A DNA stretch of 64,000 nucleotides, taken from contig BGZK01001309.1 of assembly GCA_005406025.1 (NCBI GenBank), positions 108,284 to 172,283 of the forward strand. Direction: 5' to 3'. Under the pieces are notes generated by a model, which was not told the DNA's origin, did no database searches, and saw only the letters and a program-made list of their open reading frames with translations. Of this stretch, positions 48,205 to 60,896 are shown piece by piece. Each line of letters begins with the position of its first letter. Position 1 is the first letter of the stretch. The translations under genes were made by a program, and so were the position numbers. This DNA is from Eumeta japonica. Its lineage: Eukaryota > Arthropoda > Insecta > Lepidoptera > Psychidae.

Positions 48205-49125
48205 AACGTGAAACTTCTCTATTGGCCGATGAGAAAAATTTTCATCGTCACGTTTTTCTGTTACGCGCCATATTTATTTCTAAGTCACGTTTATTTGTTA
48301 CGTATCTTCTTTATTTCTAAAACTCAGTAGTAACGTGAAAAATTATATTTCAATTATGAAGTGATAGGCAAAAAATAATAAAAAGATTTATTCTAATTCC
48401 AGTGGATTTCTCACAAAAGTAAGTAATTATATCTTTTTTTCTAATTCATCCAACACGTGGTCGTGATTTTTTAGTATAGTATTTCTTTTTTAGGTTATTT
48501 CAGTTTAACCTCAGCTTTTGATTGTAAGTATCGGTAAATGTATATAATTACAACAAAACTAGCAATTATTAATTAATACGACTGTTAATCTAGTAAATAA
48601 AATATCAATTGATTGTAACAATAAAAAAGAAATAATTATTTAAAAATAAACTGTACACAGTTACAAAATGAAAACATAGAGATGTACATTTTTTTTCTTT
48701 TTTATAATGTGTAGAATTTATCTAGGAAAAACAGTCCTCAACAACAAGATCTGGCACTAAAATTGATGGAGTTTTTACTAGGTTACTAAATTTGGTGGAA
48801 TAAAATCATATATTTCATATTTAATAGATATAATAACGATATAAACGATATAAATAAAATAATATATATAAAAGATATAATAACGATAACAATGATAATA
48901 ATAATTCTATCATTATTAATGAAATACTATAATAATCCTAATAGCAATAGTAAGGTGAAATAGTTATATTATTTCTACGCATGTCTATGATAATAAAATA
49001 GCGTTAATTTAATACAAAATGATTTTTTTTTTTGCTTAAATTTAAGCTTTATTTAACCAATTTCTGTAAAGTTGTAAATAGTGAATCGTTTTTCGAAAAA
49101 TGATGTCATAAAGAAGTTTCACTTC
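48205..49125. mobile_element. Probable non-autonomous element with short inverted ends
   Basis: GTGAAACTTCT (48208-48218) and AGAAGTTTCAC (49112-49122) are exact inverses. The interior is AT-rich with (ATAA)-type repeats and no open frame. The 'ctattggccgatgagaaaa' block next to the left end reminds me of a common lepidopteran repeat. Boundaries are uncertain. Confidence 0.45.
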
Positions 49126-49200
49126 TTCGTGTGTACACTAAAACGAAAACACATTTTTTTCTTCAGTTTAATGGGTTAAATCATGAGAAGTTCCGTCGGA

Positions 49201-49240
49201 TATAAAAAAGCAGTCGGTGTTGTTCTCAAAACTGACGAGT
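49201..49240 (+). promoter_or_regulatory. Possible TATA-type core promoter
   Basis: GGATATAAAAAAGC is followed about 30 bp later by CTCAAAACTGACG, a plausible initiator distance. GC-richer sequence to 49470 follows, with short upstream frames (MSES, MKVMEVPSSQ) and ATGACGGTGTGGCTCTGG at 49432, which would encode a signal-like MTVWLWPAALLAW before a stop. No downstream gene is visible, so this is weak. Confidence 0.25.
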
Positions 49241-49479
49241 GAGTGTGGTGATCGGTCTGCCAGTCGACAACTACTCGTGTCACAGAACCACTCCTATAGG
49301 ATCAGCATGAGTGAGTCCTGAAGGCGGGGCTGTGTTTGAGCAAACACTTAGGGCGTCAGGAAGTAGCACTTTGGGCGATGAAGGTAATGGAAGTGCCATC
49401 ATCACAATGAAGACGTAGCACGATTAGATTACATGACGGTGTGGCTCTGGCCCGCGGCTCTGCTCGCGTGGACATAGAA

Positions 49480-50270
49480 TAAATTCATCCACTTTTTTCA
49501 TTCGAAAGATGGCGCTGTGCCGAGAAATTAATTAACATGTTCGCTATTCTTTTGGTTTTTTCAACAATTTTTTTCTCCCTCCTACGCACGTTCTACTAAT
49601 AATGTTATCAATTTTCCGTCTGTATATGCTAACCCATTTTCGGCTTTTAAGTCGTAGAAGAATAACTCGAGTAGTCCCCAGAAAATCTTCAACCTCCTTT
49701 TTTATCCTCCTTAAATCATAAAATCGATACTTTCAACAGTCTATAATCAGACTTTCTTCTTCTTGAGTTATCCTCTTACTTCTTTCTTCTCCTGGAGATT
49801 CTTTTCCCATCAGTGAAGTCCACATTCAAATTCTTTTAATCGTTTTCAAGTGATGTGCGTACAAATAAATAGACTAACAGAAAAACAGTAAAAAATTCTG
49901 AAAACTACTGAAAATGTTTGTTAACGATTCAAAGGGTCTCCAATCAATTTTTTTCCAAATATTATATGAATTAATGGAGCAGTACCTACCCGTTGAGCTA
50001 ATAGTAAAACTATTTTCATAAAATAAATAATCGTAATTATTGGAAATATTTTACATCTGTATCCAGATCTCGTAAACTTGAACATTTATTTTTTACATTA
50101 GCATATTTATAGATTTAGTCTATTTTATTTATTACACCATTCAATTATTTAACAAAAGAAATTATTTATGTGATAAATCTTACTGTTGTAAAATAACATT
50201 TTTTTCTTTTGTAGATGTGTTTAGATAATATGATTAAACGTAAAAAATATGTTATTTAATAAAAAAAATT
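49480..50270. other. No gene seen
   Basis: AT-rich with pyrimidine-rich tracts (49560-49800). No recognisable feature. Confidence 0.5.
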
Positions 50271-50806
50271 GGTTGCCTGTAAAGTCGGTATACGGGCGAA
50301 AGTTTTACGTGACAACGACTTTGAGTGGTAAAATCATTTTAATGTGAATATTCATTCGTATAGTAGAAAGAAGGATGAAATAATAGTAACAATTTAAAAC
50401 ATTTATTTATACAAAGAATTATATTTAAAACATTAATTTATACAAAGAATCTCGCACTGAATTTCATATTAACAAAATTTTATTTTTACCTTTACATATA
50501 CATACGTATTTATATATACAATATACATACAATAACTGCAATACATTTGTACAATGAAACAGCGTTTACTACAACTTAACTTGTTCCTATCTGAGTGGAA
50601 GGGACGCGTGCCTTTCACTTTTTATGTCTGTCTCTCTCGCTCTTAGGCGGGCTAACCATGCCCGAGTGGAAGGGACGCGTGCCTCTCACTCGCTCTCATT
50701 GTGAGCCCATAACGTGAGCGGAGCGTAACGCAGTTTCTTGAAGTGTCACCCGGCAAACCAATTTATAAGACGTTGTCACGTCAAAACGAGTTTGTAACTT
50801 ACAACC
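50271..50806. mobile_element. MITE-like element, ~536 bp
   Basis: The left end GGTTG and right end CAACC are inverted. Further in, GTTTTACGTGACAACG (50302-50317) is matched inversely by CGTTGTCACGTCAAAAC (50771-50787). A 71-bp-spaced direct repeat, GAGTGGAAGGGACGCGTGCC, starts at 50593 and 50664. No coding capacity. I recall this family as widespread in Lepidoptera; target duplication not identified. Confidence 0.65.
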
Positions 50807-50869
50807 ACTCGTTTACAACAGAACGGAATTTTTTTTTTGGACAATGTATTAATTTATTTGTATTTTTAT

Positions 50870-51240
50870 AAGGTTCCATAATCAATAAGAAACTTTTATA
50901 GCTTCACCATGTTCATTCGATCGTCCGTCTGTCTGTCTGACTTTTCTGTCCGTCTGACTTTTAGTACTGAAAAATCTGTATTTTGGTATGATTATACATA
51001 ATAATCAGGCTGACAGAATGGTAGAATAAAATTTTGAATTAAAATTTTTTTTTCATACCTCCTGCACGTAAAAATGGGATGATTTTTTTCTCGTCTATCC
51101 CGTGGCGTAGGCTATCGTTGGATATCTCATTCAATAACTTTTGGGTTTGGGAGAATCATATTTCGATTTAGAAATCCGTTTGCGCAATATTAAACTTTAA
51201 ATTTTCGTTAGAGTCAAGTGTTCCGTCGTACGAGGTACAT
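50870..51240 (+). mobile_element. Common lepidopteran dispersed repeat
   Basis: It holds 'aaggttccataa', 'acttttatagcttcaccatg', a run of CCGTCTGTCTGTCTG, 'ggtatgattatac', 'acgtaaaaatgggatgattt', 'atcgttggatat' and 'aaatattaaactttaaa'-like sequence. The order matches a repeat I associate with many moth and butterfly genomes. Ends approximate. Confidence 0.6.
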
Positions 51241-51401
51241 GGTTAATTTTAGATATGTCAAAAACATCATTACAGTAGCATATATTGTATAAGGAAGTTA
51301 AACGGTGAACTATTCCAGCTAAGTTTGAAAATTACGTGGATAACGTTATCGGTTGTAAATATAAGTTTACGAATCATGTAAAATTATGGAAAAATAAAAT
51401 C

Positions 51402-51476
51402 ATAACATTTGAAACGGGCTCCCATTGGACTGGTGTTAGACCGTTGAAGCGTATGTGGGCCCGTTTTAAATGTTAT
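51402..51476 (+). ncRNA. Pre-miRNA-like hairpin candidate
   Basis: 24-nt arms (51402-51425 and 51453-51476) pair throughout, with two G-U wobbles and one mismatch near the loop, around a 27-nt loop. The 3' arm reads ATGTGGGCCCGTTTTAAATG. Size and pairing fit a pre-miRNA. A foldback transposon relic is the main alternative, and I do not recognise the mature sequence. Confidence 0.35.
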
Positions 51477-51479
51477 TAG

Positions 51480-52910
51480 CCGTTAAACTGTAAGTAACGC
51501 AATTAGTAGGTTCATGGCATCAAACAAAAAGCTCCCCTCAAGTTATTATCAAATAAAATTTTATACAAATTTTAATAATTGTAAACATTAATGCTATTTC
51601 AAGTAATTATTATGAACCCTTTGTTTTAAATTGCAAGTGTTGTCGCTGCAAAAAAAATGAAATATTAAAATTGAATTTGTAAATAAATATAGTTATATTT
51701 TTTTAAATAGTTAAAACCAGATGTTTATAGTACAAGTTATTAAAAAGATGCCCCTGAATCTCTAAATAAATTGGGGAGTCGAAGTCCAATTTAGTCCACG
51801 CGCCATCAGAGCAATCGCTTAGAAGGAAACACGTGTTCGTGGACAATGTTTTTTTTATGGCCTAATGCAACAAATTTACTGCACATCGGGGCGCAGTAAG
51901 ATATGTTAATTGTATTTTATCATTTATTTTTTCCTCACGATTCACAGCACTCTTAGATCTGAAATACAAATTATTTAATAAACATGATTGTGCTAGACTG
52001 GAGACTAGACTGGAGACTGGACTAGGTCTAAGCTGTTTTTATAGGTCCCCAGGCGTATCCAAGGACATAGGGATAGTATAAGGTTTTTTTTTTTAATTTG
52101 TTTTAAAACAATTCAAAGTAGGTATGAATGATTATGCGCATGTAGGTGCGTGCCGACGCCTTGCACGCGTGTGCCATGCTAACACACACATACAACGAAA
52201 TCGATAAATCTTATTGCGGGGTATAAAGTCATCGCTGCCGACTTTCACTTCGCCATTAATACACTCATAGCGCATGTTGAGTGTAACTAATTCGTCATTA
52301 AATAATTGTAACATACAATTTTCCATCTCTTCTCTTAACTCCCACGACTGAGACAGAGCAGCAAACGACTTCTCTGTCTCTTTTCAACAACGCGAAAGTC
52401 TGTATTAGGGTGAGTGTATATATAGTGTGTGCCATTTCGACCTTTGCACATTCGTATTGAGTGTGCACTCAATTATGAGTGCTAAATTATGTGCATTTGT
52501 AGGATGTGTGAAAATACTTGCTTACATCAAAAATAATAAATAATTTAGTAATCGGAAGACAATGTTTATAAAGGATTCTCTGTATTCATAAGAAAATAAA
52601 TAATTTTCGTGACCGAAGACTTTCTTTTCGCATTCTAGTTTAGTCAAAAATATACTGTTACTTTAATATAAATCAATTGCTCAAAGTAATTCAAAAAAAT
52701 TTAATGAAATTTTTTAATTGTTTTGAAACACCACATTTTTTGAAATAATGTAATTCTGTATATATGACACGTGTGCACGTATGTTTGGTACAAAATAAAT
52801 GAAAATTGTGTATGTTCCTCGAAAATGGTATCAGTAATCATTTATATTACTCTTAACCTTGCTAGATCTCATGTTAGGTAGCCAACTTCTTGCGACTTAT
52901 AATTTCTGTA
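51480..52910. other. No gene seen
   Basis: AT-rich sequence. A TATATATAG at about 52416 with no gene following is not counted as a promoter. Confidence 0.5.
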
Positions 52911-52914
52911 ATTG

Positions 52915-53115
52915 GACATCTCCACCCCACCGTTTCCGCCGCCGCACCGGGTCGCCGGTGACCGTCGGCTGTGGACCCTAATCGGCATCGGGCGCCTCGG
53001 CCGCGTCTAGGCCCCGCCCGAGCGCCTAGCGCTACTGAAAGCGGCGGCCTAATATCTCTAATTACAGGCCGCGAGATTGACTCCGAGCCGTCCGTACGCC
53101 GTCCGGCGTGCACGC
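52915..53115. promoter_or_regulatory. GC-rich island with homeodomain-type core sites
   Basis: About 200 bp of strongly GC-rich sequence (for example 'gccgcgtctaggccccgccc'), bounded by GTAATTGG and CTCTAATTACAG, which contain TAATT homeodomain cores. The sharp composition change suggests a selected element. The open frame here lacks domains or splice sites. Confidence 0.3.
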
Positions 53116-53119
53116 TACG

Positions 53120-56100
53120 TGCGCTAAATTGATGTGCATCGAACTTTTCATATGAGAAAGAGTTTTATCGCTAATAGCTCAGAAAACAAATAAAATGCTC
53201 AGAACAATATCCTAAACAAACCAAAGACTATATTTAAGAAGTATGACAGCAATAGGTCGTTCGTCAGAAATAATGCGAAAAATACCGAAGAAGTACATTG
53301 GGATAGAGTAAGTGCGATCTCGTATGTGTTGTTGGTAGTTTGAATATAAGCCATATAAATAAAAAAAAAACTTTTATTACGTAGTACTTAGAAACAACCA
53401 ACTGACGTGAAAGAGGGCGTTCGTATATTACGTAAATCAAAAATTTTAAGTCTAAAATTCATAATAAAATGTGAACCTTCACGGTAAGACGTACAAAGTT
53501 TCCAAAATTTCTATTAAATGTAAAAATTGCACTTAGGTTTTCCAAAACTGAAAATCGGTTCATTTGGAAAACAATTGACAGGGTAGATTTACATTTATAT
53601 TTGAAACGCTCATTCATTTGTGATCAGAAATTAAAAAAAAATTATAACAATATCGAAAGTAGTATTGTTAATTAAAATTGTTCTTACAGAATTTCTATTG
53701 GTTTAATTACATTAAATTCAATTAAAAATTAGAGAAACCAATTCCACTTGATTTCTTTATTGATTTCAATTAAAAAATGCCGCCTATTTTAAATTCAAAA
53801 TGTTTTAATTAGGCTTATTTCTGTAATTTAAAATTTGTTCTTTATTTTTTACTTTAAATATGAAAAATAAAAAATAAAATACAACTTACAGTTATACTTC
53901 CATTTACAATTGTACTTATATTTATTAAGTATCACAAAAAATATAGTGTTGGTCATCGATTTTTTTTTTGGTTAACTGTTTATTTTTTATTAATTTCGTT
54001 AAATTACTATGCACCTCAAAGATGTCCGTCCCGTATTTAATCTTAAAAGTTACGACAGTACCGTTATAACTTCTCGTATTTTTGACAAAAAATCCCATTT
54101 CTAATAATATTTTTCAGCACAACGTCGCCTTAAAGTTATAAAATATCAACTACCAATTTTGATATACTACAATACGGTATTAAACGATCATATTATAACG
54201 CAGTCATATGTTATTTCTTTACATTGTGTTTCCTACAAATTAATAATGAAAAATTGAAAAATGTTACTTTATACTTATTAACTTTGTGTTAAGAATTTAT
54301 CAACTTTTTTTTAAATTAAGGTACAATAAGCTCTCGACATTTTTTTTTAAATGAATAACATTTTTGGACTTTGGACGTTTGTATAATAGAAACAGTTAAA
54401 GAAATTCTTTTTTTAAAAATAGCGGTTAAACGATAAATTTACTATTTTTTTACTTATACGTTTCTCCACGTTTAACAATACTTTCGTCTCAATATCATTG
54501 TTAATAAAATATTTGAAAAATTATATAGAAATAAAATACAAGAACATCAACCAGTGCACAATGAGCACTAAAAGTACCGTCCATTGCCGTATGAAGTGAT
54601 AGAGTTTTGACAGTGTATTTTCTTTTCCATTTTGTTTTAATTATAAGTACATATAATGCCATTATGTGAACCCTTCTTTCCGTATAATTGTTAAAGAACA
54701 AATGTGGACTAAAGAAAAAATATCTTATAAAATAATAAGATAATGCGGTAATGCGGTATGCTAATATTCGTCATATAAATTATTTGAATATTAAGTAACA
54801 TTACTATGAAATGTCAAACATAACTATCCACTCGTTCCTCCTACACTTAAACGCAATCCATTCCTCATTTGGTCGGCCATTTAAAATTCACATCGCAGTA
54901 GCACCCGCTCTTAACTAGGCGCGCACCCTGTGCGGTCGCGCGGGCCGTGCGGCGGGCGCGCTCACACGCCCCCGGTCGGATTCGCGAAGAATTTTTCCTT
55001 CGCCCGAGCTGTAATCTACGTAATAGCCGGTTTTCAGCGCCAGACGGCCGCGTGAAAATTACACTACACAAGCTAGCCTAGATTTGTCCGAAGGCATAAT
55101 CGGTATGATTAACGAACCCGCAGTAGTGGGCCGGAATCGTTGGTTCCGGATCGAACCTCGGATCGGTCGATGCGAGGAGATTAATTTTGGTTCATCGCCA
55201 GCAAGTAGTGTAAGACGATGTGTGGTATATCGAGGCTAAACCATGTGAGCAGTGACCGTTTGATCTAAAAAACAGTCTACGGAACCTTTGACCACAATCG
55301 CGGCGCGACAAGTTAGCTCGCTTGTGATACGAACGGTGCCGAGTTACTGTCGAGATGCAAGACAAATGATGTAAAGTAAGCTTACATACTGTTGAGAACT
55401 GTCTGAATCTCCCAAGCACAGACTACTGAACCGAAAATTGTATATACAATGTACAAGCACATCTGAACACGTATTCGTAATAAACTTCTGTTTATTCATA
55501 TAGCAGCATTGACAATATCCGGTAAAATCTTATAATTCATTATTATTATTAATTTTTAATTTGCAAAAATCCCCCATACAAAAATAAAATGCTTTGTAGT
55601 AATAACTTAGAGGGTAACTATCACAAGCACGCGACAAACTAGGCGATTAAAATGCAGTAAACGAAGGCTTTTGTTCAATAATTATTATTTGACATGATCA
55701 ATAAATAAACATTTATAAATATTAATTTTCAGCTGCTTCTAGTTTTTATTTAATTATTCACAAGTTAGAATGTAATAAGACTACTGGAAATATAAAAGAC
55801 ACGCAAGCAAATTTTTCAGTTGGAAGTTTTAATAAGAAATTGTGAGAAATATTAAAAAAAAAACCCTTTTTACACGTGTAAGTCACACTCGTTTGGTAGT
55901 TCTGTAAAGGGCGGCTGAGCCGGTTGGGCGTGACCGATCGATTATTCATAAAAACTTCTGGCGGCGACGCGGAAGTCCGTCGGTCGAGGGCGGGCGGCGG
56001 ACACGGGACGAATCGCTCTGGTTTGTAAGCACGTGTGTGCGCTTTTTTCGTTTTTAGGGTTCTCTGCGGGTGCCCTTACCGTAAGAATATAATTAGTATT

Positions 56101-56275
56101 GATTCATTTAAATTGTACGCCTTCGATAACACCCTCTATGCAGTTACATTGCATATTCCGTGAAAACTGAAAAATATGACGATATATTCTTTCTCGTCAG
56201 CTGTCTATCTATTATCTGCCACGTTATGTATAACCAGTGTGTTTATGTAATATTTTTTTTATTAACATTGTAAAC
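53120..56275. other. No gene seen; two GC-rich patches
   Basis: AT-rich to very AT-rich (53.6-54.8 kb). GC-rich patches at 54895-55080 and 55955-56025 have no identifiable gene. Confidence 0.5.
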
Positions 56276-56280
56276 TCACG

Positions 56281-57775
56281 CTTATTTCCCTGAAGGGAAA
56301 GGGTAGGCAGATTCTACAGATGTCCACAAGATACGATATTTGCATATGTCTCTCGCTGCACTGAGTCCATCGATCTTTTCATGCGAGCTCGTCGGTTTCG
56401 GCTGTTTGAAATTTGGCACTTTTTTAATGTGCCACCAATTTGGTTTGCATGAGATTTTCTAGGGCGACCCTTCCCGACCCTTCCTCCACACACATTCGCT
56501 CTTTAGATTTGTTTTGCCAGCCTACTTTATCCATTGTCTCCAGATAGCTAAATCAATACAATATATATTTTCTTACTTTAATCACTACATCCTTTTTCAA
56601 ACCGCTCTCTGACATCAGTGTTCCTAGATTTATATTTCAAAGACACCCCACACGAACTACGTAGAGATGGTATGTTCACTTCATTTCTACTTTCATTTTT
56701 CTTCTGATAGTCAAATACACTTGCCGTAAGATTCCTTTATTATTCATAATAACATATAAGGTCTCATTCATTTGGTTCCCGCATTCATTCTATATTCAAT
56801 ATCTCTATGTATACCCATGTATACCCTCATTTGTAAACAGACGACTCAATAATACAAACCGCCTTCTTAACTCACCATATATATATACAACGTCTTCTCT
56901 TAACAGAATCATTTATTTTAATCACCACCGCCTGCAACTCGACAGCGTGAAGTTTATGCTAAGAAGAAGTCGTCGGCTCAAAGAAGGAATTTGATACATG
57001 AATAGGTTGAACACCGAAGCTTCACACATCTGTCTGACACCTCTGTAGACTTCAAAGCAGTCAGTATATGGCCCCATTGAGTCTGATGTGGGCCCTGGCA
57101 CCTCTTTTTAGAGATTGCAGTGCCTGAATCAATCCGTCATTCACATGATGCATAAGTTTCTTCATAGATCATCCTTTTTACTATGTAAGTGAATTTTATA
57201 AGCTTTTTTTTAAATCTATGAAAGCATTTTTATCTTTTGGTCCTTGACCAAAAACCTTTCTGTAAATTTTAGCAGAGAAAAAGCTTCGTCGTAGATCCCA
57301 TCCCTTTTCAAAATTCCGTTTGTACCTCCCAAATCTTATTTTCAGTCATTTTGATTTTTGCATACAGTTCGTCAACGACGCTGAGCAGACTTATAAGGCG
57401 GTACTCTGTATATATCTGGCGTAAACCCTTCCCTTTACAAAGGGGTACAATGACGGCTTTGCGCCAGTTATGAGGTACCTTTCGACTTTTCCAACCTTTA
57501 CTAAAGAGCTAGTTCAGCTAGTACAGTAGGATTCCTACTCACCCCGCCCTCAGCATCTTTGACGAAACTCTTATCGTACCTGGCAGCTTTCTCAGCTTTC
57601 GTACGTTTTATGTTTTCATAATTTCAGTCAACGTGATTTCACTTTCGTTTTAAACACATTCATACGGTCATTTGTAGTAACATTGTTATCTGTATCCTCA
57701 CATCCAAAAACATTGTTGAATTAATTCTTCCAACACTCTTTGACATATTTTTTTTTTTCTTCTAGTAGACATCCG
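56281..57775 (-). pseudogene. LINE (non-LTR) polyprotein 3' half, decayed
   Basis: The minus strand shows, in order, VPHNWRKAVIVPLCKGKG (near 57470-57417) and YRLISLLSVV (about 57402-57373), the start of the RT domain. IWEVQTEF and KGMGS follow (57335-57300, VQ.GFR.GRG), then AFIDLKK (near 57220), the DLEKAYD box. Far downstream are VGKGRP (near 56475), EKIDGLSAARDICKYR (about 56380-56330) and SAYPFPSGK (about 56315-56290), the C-terminal block ending in 'SAYPSGK'. The YADD region is lost or unrecognisable. Stops and frameshifts are frequent. Clade not assigned. Confidence 0.8.
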
Positions 57776-57779
57776 TTAC

Positions 57780-58710
57780 CGTCTGTATTCAAATTTATAC
57801 ATTTTATTTATTAGTATTTCATCGCAATTATTGTATAATGCAGTGCAGTTGAGACGAAGTTGGAAACTTCATCATGTTTCTCAACTTTATTACGTGTATA
57901 ATACTTTTTTAAAGCGATAATAAGCTGCTTTAATAATTGCAATAATTATCATGTCCCAATCGAGTTCGAGACTACAATCACAGTACTTGACGTCTTTTTG
58001 AAATGTATAGAATCAGTGATGCTGCACACTCATACTTCAAACGCATTTTTCGCATTGTGCAGTGCAGTTGAAGCGAAGTAAAAACTACATAGTTTTTTTA
58101 ACGTCATGTATCACTTTTCATGATTAATGACAATCTGCCTTTTTGCCATTTCACGATATTTTCACGATCATTGAGTTTTACAAATTTTGGCGATGGCGTA
58201 GGAGGGACAGCGATTAGGAATTGATCGATCGATCATTTAATTAGGTATTGAAGTTTGAAATGCTAGAAATAAAGTGAAAAGGTACTGTCATCCCGGGAAG
58301 GTGTAGTGAGTGGGACACACAGCAGCTCGGGCCGCAAACCCCTGCGCAGAACCGGACAGGCATTGTTCAGGGGATACCCTCTGAAGATTGGTGACCTCCT
58401 ATTTTTATTTTATACAAATATAATTAATAAGTATATTTCTATTATTTTATAGAAATATAATTTTATAAAATAAAAACCCCATCATACAGGAATGAAACAA
58501 TTATAATAGTTCCATACGACCGACCGTCTCTCAGTACGTCACGGTCTTCTTGCTTTCTTGTTTGTACGTCTCTTGTAATATGTGATTAGAAGCGAGCAAA
58601 AGTAAAGAAGGATGATTAAATATACACACGTGAATAGGTTACACGAAATGTTGGAAAATTATCAGTGAGGCAAGACATGTATGCAAGTGATTGTATTATA
58701 CCATTTTTGT
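57780..58710. other. No gene seen
   Basis: AT-rich, with a pair of diverged direct repeats TGCAGTGCAGTTGA at about 57840 and 58060 and a GC-rich patch at 58290-58390. Function unknown. Confidence 0.45.
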
Positions 58711-58712
58711 AG

Positions 58713-58742
58713 TCTCTGCCTACCCTTCTGGGAAATAAGTAT
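58713..58742 (+). pseudogene. 3' end scrap of a related LINE
   Basis: Plus-strand codons give VVSAYPSGK followed by TAA, the same C-terminal signature as 56315-56290 but in the opposite orientation. Upstream sequence shows no further RT motifs, so this is a severely 5'-truncated insertion. Confidence 0.6.
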
Positions 58743-58759
58743 GATGATATAAAAACAAA

Positions 58760-60115
58760 ATAGAAAATATCTATAATCTACATTGTAGTCGAATTTAACG
58801 CACAGACACAGTAGTACCTTCTCCTGTATTTGTCAACCGATTTTATTTTATGCTTTTTTATATAGTAGTTATTTACTAGCTTTAGCGTTATCAATAAAAA
58901 TAATTGAAAATATTTCATTTTATTTTAACCACATTCGATGTAGAGTCAAAGCCATTATTTAATTGTCTCTAATCGTCATACTTCTAGAATCTTTGTTATA
59001 ATCTAAACACTTTGTACAATACTCAATACAATTTTTACCATTTAGTATACATTATATCTGTTACATATCATTATTGTATCTGCGTTAGCTGCGAGGGTAT
59101 ACAAGTACATCATTAGCGTGTGTTGGTTTTTCAATTGTTACTAACATTACATTGTAAATTGTATAGGTGTTGCAGGTAATTACGGCATGGAACACGGGCT
59201 AGTGACGTATCCTTAGGCTCTTGCACCTAAAGTAGTAAAACAAGATTCGAAAAATTATATGCAATGATTATAGATGTATACTTTTTTTAAAAAGTATCTC
59301 AATAATGTTCACACTAAAAACGTAATGAATTATAGTCGAATTTTGTCTAGTGGACGACCACTAGTTGATATTAACTTTCAATTCAAATTAAGATAAAAAC
59401 CTTAATCTTCGGAATTTCTGATAAAAATAAGACTCAACAGCAAAATAACGATAAAGAGTACACAATCCCGTAGTAACGATTTCTTTTTTCTATAAAACAT
59501 AACATTACAACAATTTAAGACGGCGGCACCATCCAACGAGCAATTTATGAGATAACATCGTACATCCGGTGCTGCGCGGGCGCAGGCGGGGCGGGCCGAG
59601 TTTATCGTCTAGAAAACCATCGGAACAAAATAAGTTGATGCCGGCACACAAATTAAATCTACGAAACGATATTAAAAATCATCAGAGAAACTACCGGCGT
59701 TGTATTAGTAACGTACTAAACGACGTTAAGTTATAGATTTACGTTTAACTTAATAAAAATAGATTTAGCTAAGCATATGCAAATGATACCTAAACATGAA
59801 ATGTCCTTTAATTTGCAATTTTATCGAAATAAAATTCGATAGATTTCATTAATAAAAACGGATGTAAGGAGTTTTAACTTACAATATAATTGAACCACAA
59901 TTTTTAGGAATTTCAAATTTGTAATAAATTAACATATTGATTTTGTTTTTTCCTATTGGACAGCAACAAGCACTTAATTCCTGAGAATAATAAATACCAT
60001 TACCGAATATAATTTTTTTGTTAAAAATATATAAAGAACAAATATAAATGTCGGATTTAAGTTAGACTCTCGATCCAAGATTTCATAATAACTAACAAAA
60101 TGAAACAAAATTTGT
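58760..60115. other. No gene seen
   Basis: AT-rich apart from a small GC-rich patch at 59520-59605. No gene signals. Confidence 0.5.
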
Positions 60116-60120
60116 TGCAG

Positions 60121-60415
60121 TTTTTTTTTACATAGCATTTTAAGGGGCAAACAAGCATGCTAGCCACCAAAGATTAGTAGATGATCACTGCCGCCCATGG
60201 ACACTCGCAGGCCAAGAGGAATCCCTAGTATGTTGCCGGTCTTTTAAGAAATAATAAAATGTCTGATGAAGGGAAGAGTGGGACACTACAAGTCTCATTC
60301 ATTGGACGCAACACAACAGCGGAAGCCGTCACCTCTCTCCTGAATTTTGTGAGAGTGTGGTATTTCATCGAGTACGGTATTTCGTCCAGCCGGTCCATTT
60401 TTGTGTCACTGCCGA
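60121..60415 (-). mobile_element. Poly(A)-tailed retroposon copy C
   Basis: The tail shows as poly(T) at 60121-60129. The body contains GATCACTGCCGCCCATGGAC, 'atgttgccggtctttt', 'caacagcggaagcc' and 'gtccagccggtcca', in the same order as copies A, B and D. Confidence 0.8.
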
Positions 60416-60419
60416 GTTG

Positions 60420-60890
60420 ACCGCAGCTCTACAACATTAAATTTATATGAAGCGGATATCATTTGAAAAACGGCACTTAAAACAGAATCAGCGCAAATAT
60501 ATATTTGAACGGTAGATATATGTTATACTACAAGACACATATGCGTCTATACGAGTCGAGGAAATCGTTGTCACTGAAAACTGAAGAAAAAAGTTTCGTG
60601 TCTTAATTTATACAGTTATTGGTGTGATTTTTTACCTGGTTTTAAAACATATTATTCTAATAAGCACTTGAAGGAAAAATTAGTTAAGAGGTTTCGTTAC
60701 ATTTTGCGAATTCATGTCTAACGATGTATCTTATACTGGAGAACGAAAATAAATATTTTACGTCCTTCAATTTAATGTAACAAAAGCGATTCAATTTTTT
60801 CGTAATATATATGCACATAGAAATATATCAGCTACAGATTCAACGCCCCTTACATGTTTTTACCGCGACGCATCCCTACTTTGTTCTCAT
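60420..60890. other. No gene seen
   Basis: AT-rich sequence without features. Confidence 0.5.
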
Positions 60891-60896
60891 TTCAGG

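Noticed and set aside
52416..52424. TATATATAG as a promoter
   Set aside because: It lies in AT-rich DNA where such strings are common, and no initiator or gene follows.
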